In this document: in pieces, positions 6,848 to 7,738 of the stretch
Position numbering within the stretch: position 1 is the first letter of the stretch
How the letters are laid out: every line of letters begins with the position of its first letter
Translations under genes and position numbers: made by a program
From: Leptospiraceae bacterium
Lineage (GTDB): Bacteria > Spirochaetota > Leptospiria > Turneriellales > Turneriellaceae
Direction: 5' to 3'
Assembly (NCBI GenBank): GCA_025057195.1
Contig: JANWWX010000057.1
Location: forward strand, 1-7,738
Length of the DNA stretch: 7,738 nt
Notes under the pieces: generated by a model
What the model saw: only the letters and a program-made list of their open reading frames with translations
Database searches by the model: none
Told to the model about the DNA's origin: nothing

Positions 6848-6909
6848 CCTCCTGTTACCATAGCGCTCCTTGGCGCACACAGCCTCAGTAACTTCCTGTT
6901 ACCATGGCT
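6808..6909. ncRNA. Candidate structured RNA: four-hairpin array with UCCU (+) or AGGA (-) loops
   Basis: Four inverted repeats follow one another. The first is GCTGTGTGC (6808-6816) with GCACACAGC (6831-6839), enclosing an inner GCC/GGC stem at 6819-6830. The second is GGTAAC-CTCCT-GTTACC at 6843-6859. The third is GCGC-TCCTTG-GCGC at 6863-6876. The fourth is GTAAC-TTCCT-GTTAC at 6888-6902. Each loop holds TCCT on the plus strand, which is AGGA on the minus strand. A second GCACACAGC (6875-6883) could compete for the single GCTGTGTGC arm, so alternative folds exist. Plus-strand RNA would present anti-Shine-Dalgarno-like loops, as in sRNAs that block ribosome binding sites. Minus-strand RNA would present GGA loops like CsrA/RsmA decoys. 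A repeated extragenic palindrome with no RNA role is the null alternative. Confidence 0.3.
6822..6909. repeat. Two tandem 44-bp direct repeats
   Basis: Unit 1 (6822-6865) and unit 2 (6866-6909) abut exactly and match at 39 of 44 positions. The first 18 bases are identical (CTCCTTGGCGCACACAGC). The five differences are at unit positions 19, 22, 28, 41 and 44. One breaks a base pair: the outer pair of the second GTAAC stem is lost in unit 2. The internal GTAAC/GTTAC inverted repeat itself is kept in both units. No third unit is seen on either side. Confidence 0.9.
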
Positions 6910-6955
6910 CTGCGTTGGTCGGTGTCATATCTCATTTGCGTGATGCTGTGCTTGA

Positions 6956-7001
6956 CCGAGGGGGCATATTTCCGGGGCTCGGGGTCTGGATGCCGCAGAC
7001 C
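6956..7001. repeat. Two adjacent inverted repeats
   Basis: CCGAG (6956-6960) can pair with CTCGG (6978-6982) across 17 bases. Directly after it, GGTCTG (6983-6988) pairs perfectly with CAGACC (6996-7001) across a 7-base loop. They lie between the tandem repeat and the terminator candidate and could be further helices of the same transcript. Neither is followed by a U-tract on either strand. Confidence 0.4.
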
Positions 7002-7038
7002 AAAACCCAATATTCAGTAATTCCTCCATGGAAATGGA

Positions 7039-7065
7039 AGTCACAATGTGGGGGAGTCACAATGT
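7039..7065. repeat. Short direct repeat AGTCACAATGT, two copies
   Basis: The same 11 bases occur at 7039-7049 and 7055-7065, a 16-bp period, just upstream of the terminator-like hairpin. This could be a protein-binding repeat, a small duplication, or chance. Confidence 0.5.
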
Positions 7066-7071
7066 AGAGTG

Positions 7072-7106
7072 TTCGGGGTACACCTACACCGAATTTTTAC
7101 TTTTTT
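7072..7106 (+). terminator. Candidate Rho-independent terminator
   Basis: TTCGGGGT (7072-7079) pairs with ACACCGAA (7086-7093) at seven of eight positions around a six-base loop. It is followed at once by TTTTT and then ACTTTTTT (7094-7106). The layout fits intrinsic termination of a plus-strand RNA, although the only convincing plus-strand gene upstream ends at 5193. That implies a transcript starting within 6458-7070. The minus strand has no U-tract after the stem. Confidence 0.45.
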
Positions 7107-7291
7107 CACCTTCCAAACCACGCAACACCGCCAGGGCAAAGGCACAAAAAGACAGAAAATAGCAATTCTGGATTTCCTGATCGGGGGGAGTAGTCACCCA
7201 TGAGGTTTATACCACCCATCGTTGGGTATTTACAACGGCGCCACAAATCCCTAAATGGTTGACAGGCGCAAGCGACTGACGGAGCTCAGCC
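7107..7291 (+). promoter_or_regulatory. Leader of the 7292 gene with Shine-Dalgarno
   Basis: No gene is supported here. GGAG at 7281-7284 sits seven bases before the ATG at 7292 and is the ribosome binding site. A consensus -35-like TTGACA occurs at 7259-7264, but nothing resembling a -10 follows at 16-19 bp, so the promoter is not placed. ACCCA-TCGT-TGGGT (7214-7227) forms a short hairpin. A 20-codon ATG frame at 7200-7262, behind GGAG, is a very weak leader-peptide candidate. Confidence 0.4.
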
Positions 7292-7738
7292 ATGCCCCAG
7301 ACTGCAGCTGATCCCGCACAGCATACCTACCAGCGCAAGGCCGCCATAGCCACAGGTAGGGTAGCTGACCACACCGAGAAGGTCGAGGTTAAGCCCATCC
7401 GGGATTTTGATTTGGGCCGCACGATCTTTAACACACTGGAAGGTGCCATCCCGCGGCTTTTCATCACAGCCCGCATTGCCAAAGAGGTGCACTGGCAGCC
7501 AGACGCTGCACAAGCGGTTGAGGAACAATACCAAAAAAAGCGCAAGGAGAAAACCCCGCCCCCGATCGATCCTAAGCTCGTGTCGTTCATGCGCGACGAG
7601 TGCAATTTCAACATGGAACATGCCGATGGTTCTTTTTTGGACCACCTGTTCTTTTGCTATGAATATACGTTTTACCATTATCCCCGGCATTCGCCGTTGG
7701 TGATGTTTTTGCATTCGATCCTGGGTACTGCGACCAAC
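7292..7738 (+). CDS. Unrecognised conserved-looking protein, 3' end beyond the window
   Basis: The frame from the ATG at 7292 stays open for 149 codons to the last base of the window, so the gene is partial. The start is firm: GGAG lies seven bases upstream and an in-frame TGA stands at 7277-7279. Residues 1-35 are polar with no signal peptide, residues 78-93 are a basic and proline-rich linker, and from about 94 a compact His/aromatic-rich domain begins. This has H110, A, D112 in EHADGSF, D117-H118 in FLDHL, C122, H129, H133 and H141 in LHSILGT. The spacing, with a final L-H-S-I-x-G-T, recalls HD-like all-helical families such as DUF6817, but I cannot confirm any family. Function is unknown; it is probably cytoplasmic. 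The longer reverse-strand frames across this stretch are shadows. It has no close neighbour in the same direction upstream. Confidence 0.75.
   Translation, partial: MPQTAADPAQHTYQRKAAIATGRVADHTEKVEVKPIRDFDLGRTIFNTLEGAIPRLFITARIAKEVHWQPDAAQAVEEQYQKKRKEKTPPPIDPKLVSFMRDECNFNMEHADGSFLDHLFFCYEYTFYHYPRHSPLVMFLHSILGTATN

Noticed and set aside
6822..6909. Tandem repeat as a CRISPR array
   Set aside because: Only two units with no spacers between them, and internal hairpins within each unit. No cas genes nearby.
6870..7067. Plus-strand frame of 65 codons starting at TTG within the tandem repeat
   Set aside because: It starts inside the repeat, has no binding site, runs through two hairpins, and its translation looks random.
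7259..7264. Consensus TTGACA as a promoter for the 7292 gene
   Set aside because: No -10-like hexamer follows at 16-19 bp, and the resulting start would fall on or past the ribosome binding site.
7286..7714. Minus-strand frame of 142 codons
   Set aside because: It overlaps the plus-strand gene at 7292, which has a well-placed Shine-Dalgarno and protein-like composition. The minus product resembles no family and lacks a clear binding site.

Overview
The window looks like ordinary bacterial chromosome of moderate G+C (a little above half by eye), from an organism with a TCA-type 2-oxoacid dehydrogenase, CoA-thioester catabolism and SpoIIE/RsbU-type phosphatase signalling. It carries no tRNA, rRNA, transposase, phage gene or CRISPR array. 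The taxon cannot be fixed from the sequence. Long membrane-anchored SpoIIE phosphatases are frequent in spirochaetes such as the Leptospirales, but that is only a weak hint.

Layout. (i) 97-3309, minus strand: a compact three-gene operon read as CitE-like lyase (HpcH/HpaI family), then AMP-forming acyl/aryl-CoA ligase, then MarR-family regulator, with gaps of 19 and 29 bp. The likely logic is that an organic acid is activated to its CoA thioester, a C-C lyase acts on a CoA ester, and the regulator senses a pathway intermediate. (ii) 3310-3525: an AT-rich divergent intergenic region with a plausible promoter for the operon and a perfect 20-bp palindrome. (iii) 3526-5193, plus strand: a 555-residue membrane sensor joined through a coiled coil to a PP2C-type SpoIIE phosphatase. 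(iv) 5195-6457, minus strand: the E2 component of 2-oxoglutarate dehydrogenase (sucB), convergent with the phosphatase and separated from it by one base. (v) 6458-7291: about 830 bp with no convincing intact gene. It holds an AT-rich leader, a possible decayed small ORF, a tandem 44-bp repeat that can fold into four hairpins, further hairpins, and a candidate plus-strand terminator. (vi) 7292 to the window end, plus strand: the first 149 codons of a conserved-looking but unrecognised protein that runs off the edge.

The best lead for something undescribed is the hairpin array at 6808-6909. Every loop carries UCCU if read on the plus strand (anti-Shine-Dalgarno-like), or AGGA if read on the minus strand (Shine-Dalgarno-like and CsrA-site-like). 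A U-tract hairpin about 160 bp further on would suit a plus-strand transcript. The transcribed strand and the function are not decided by sequence alone.
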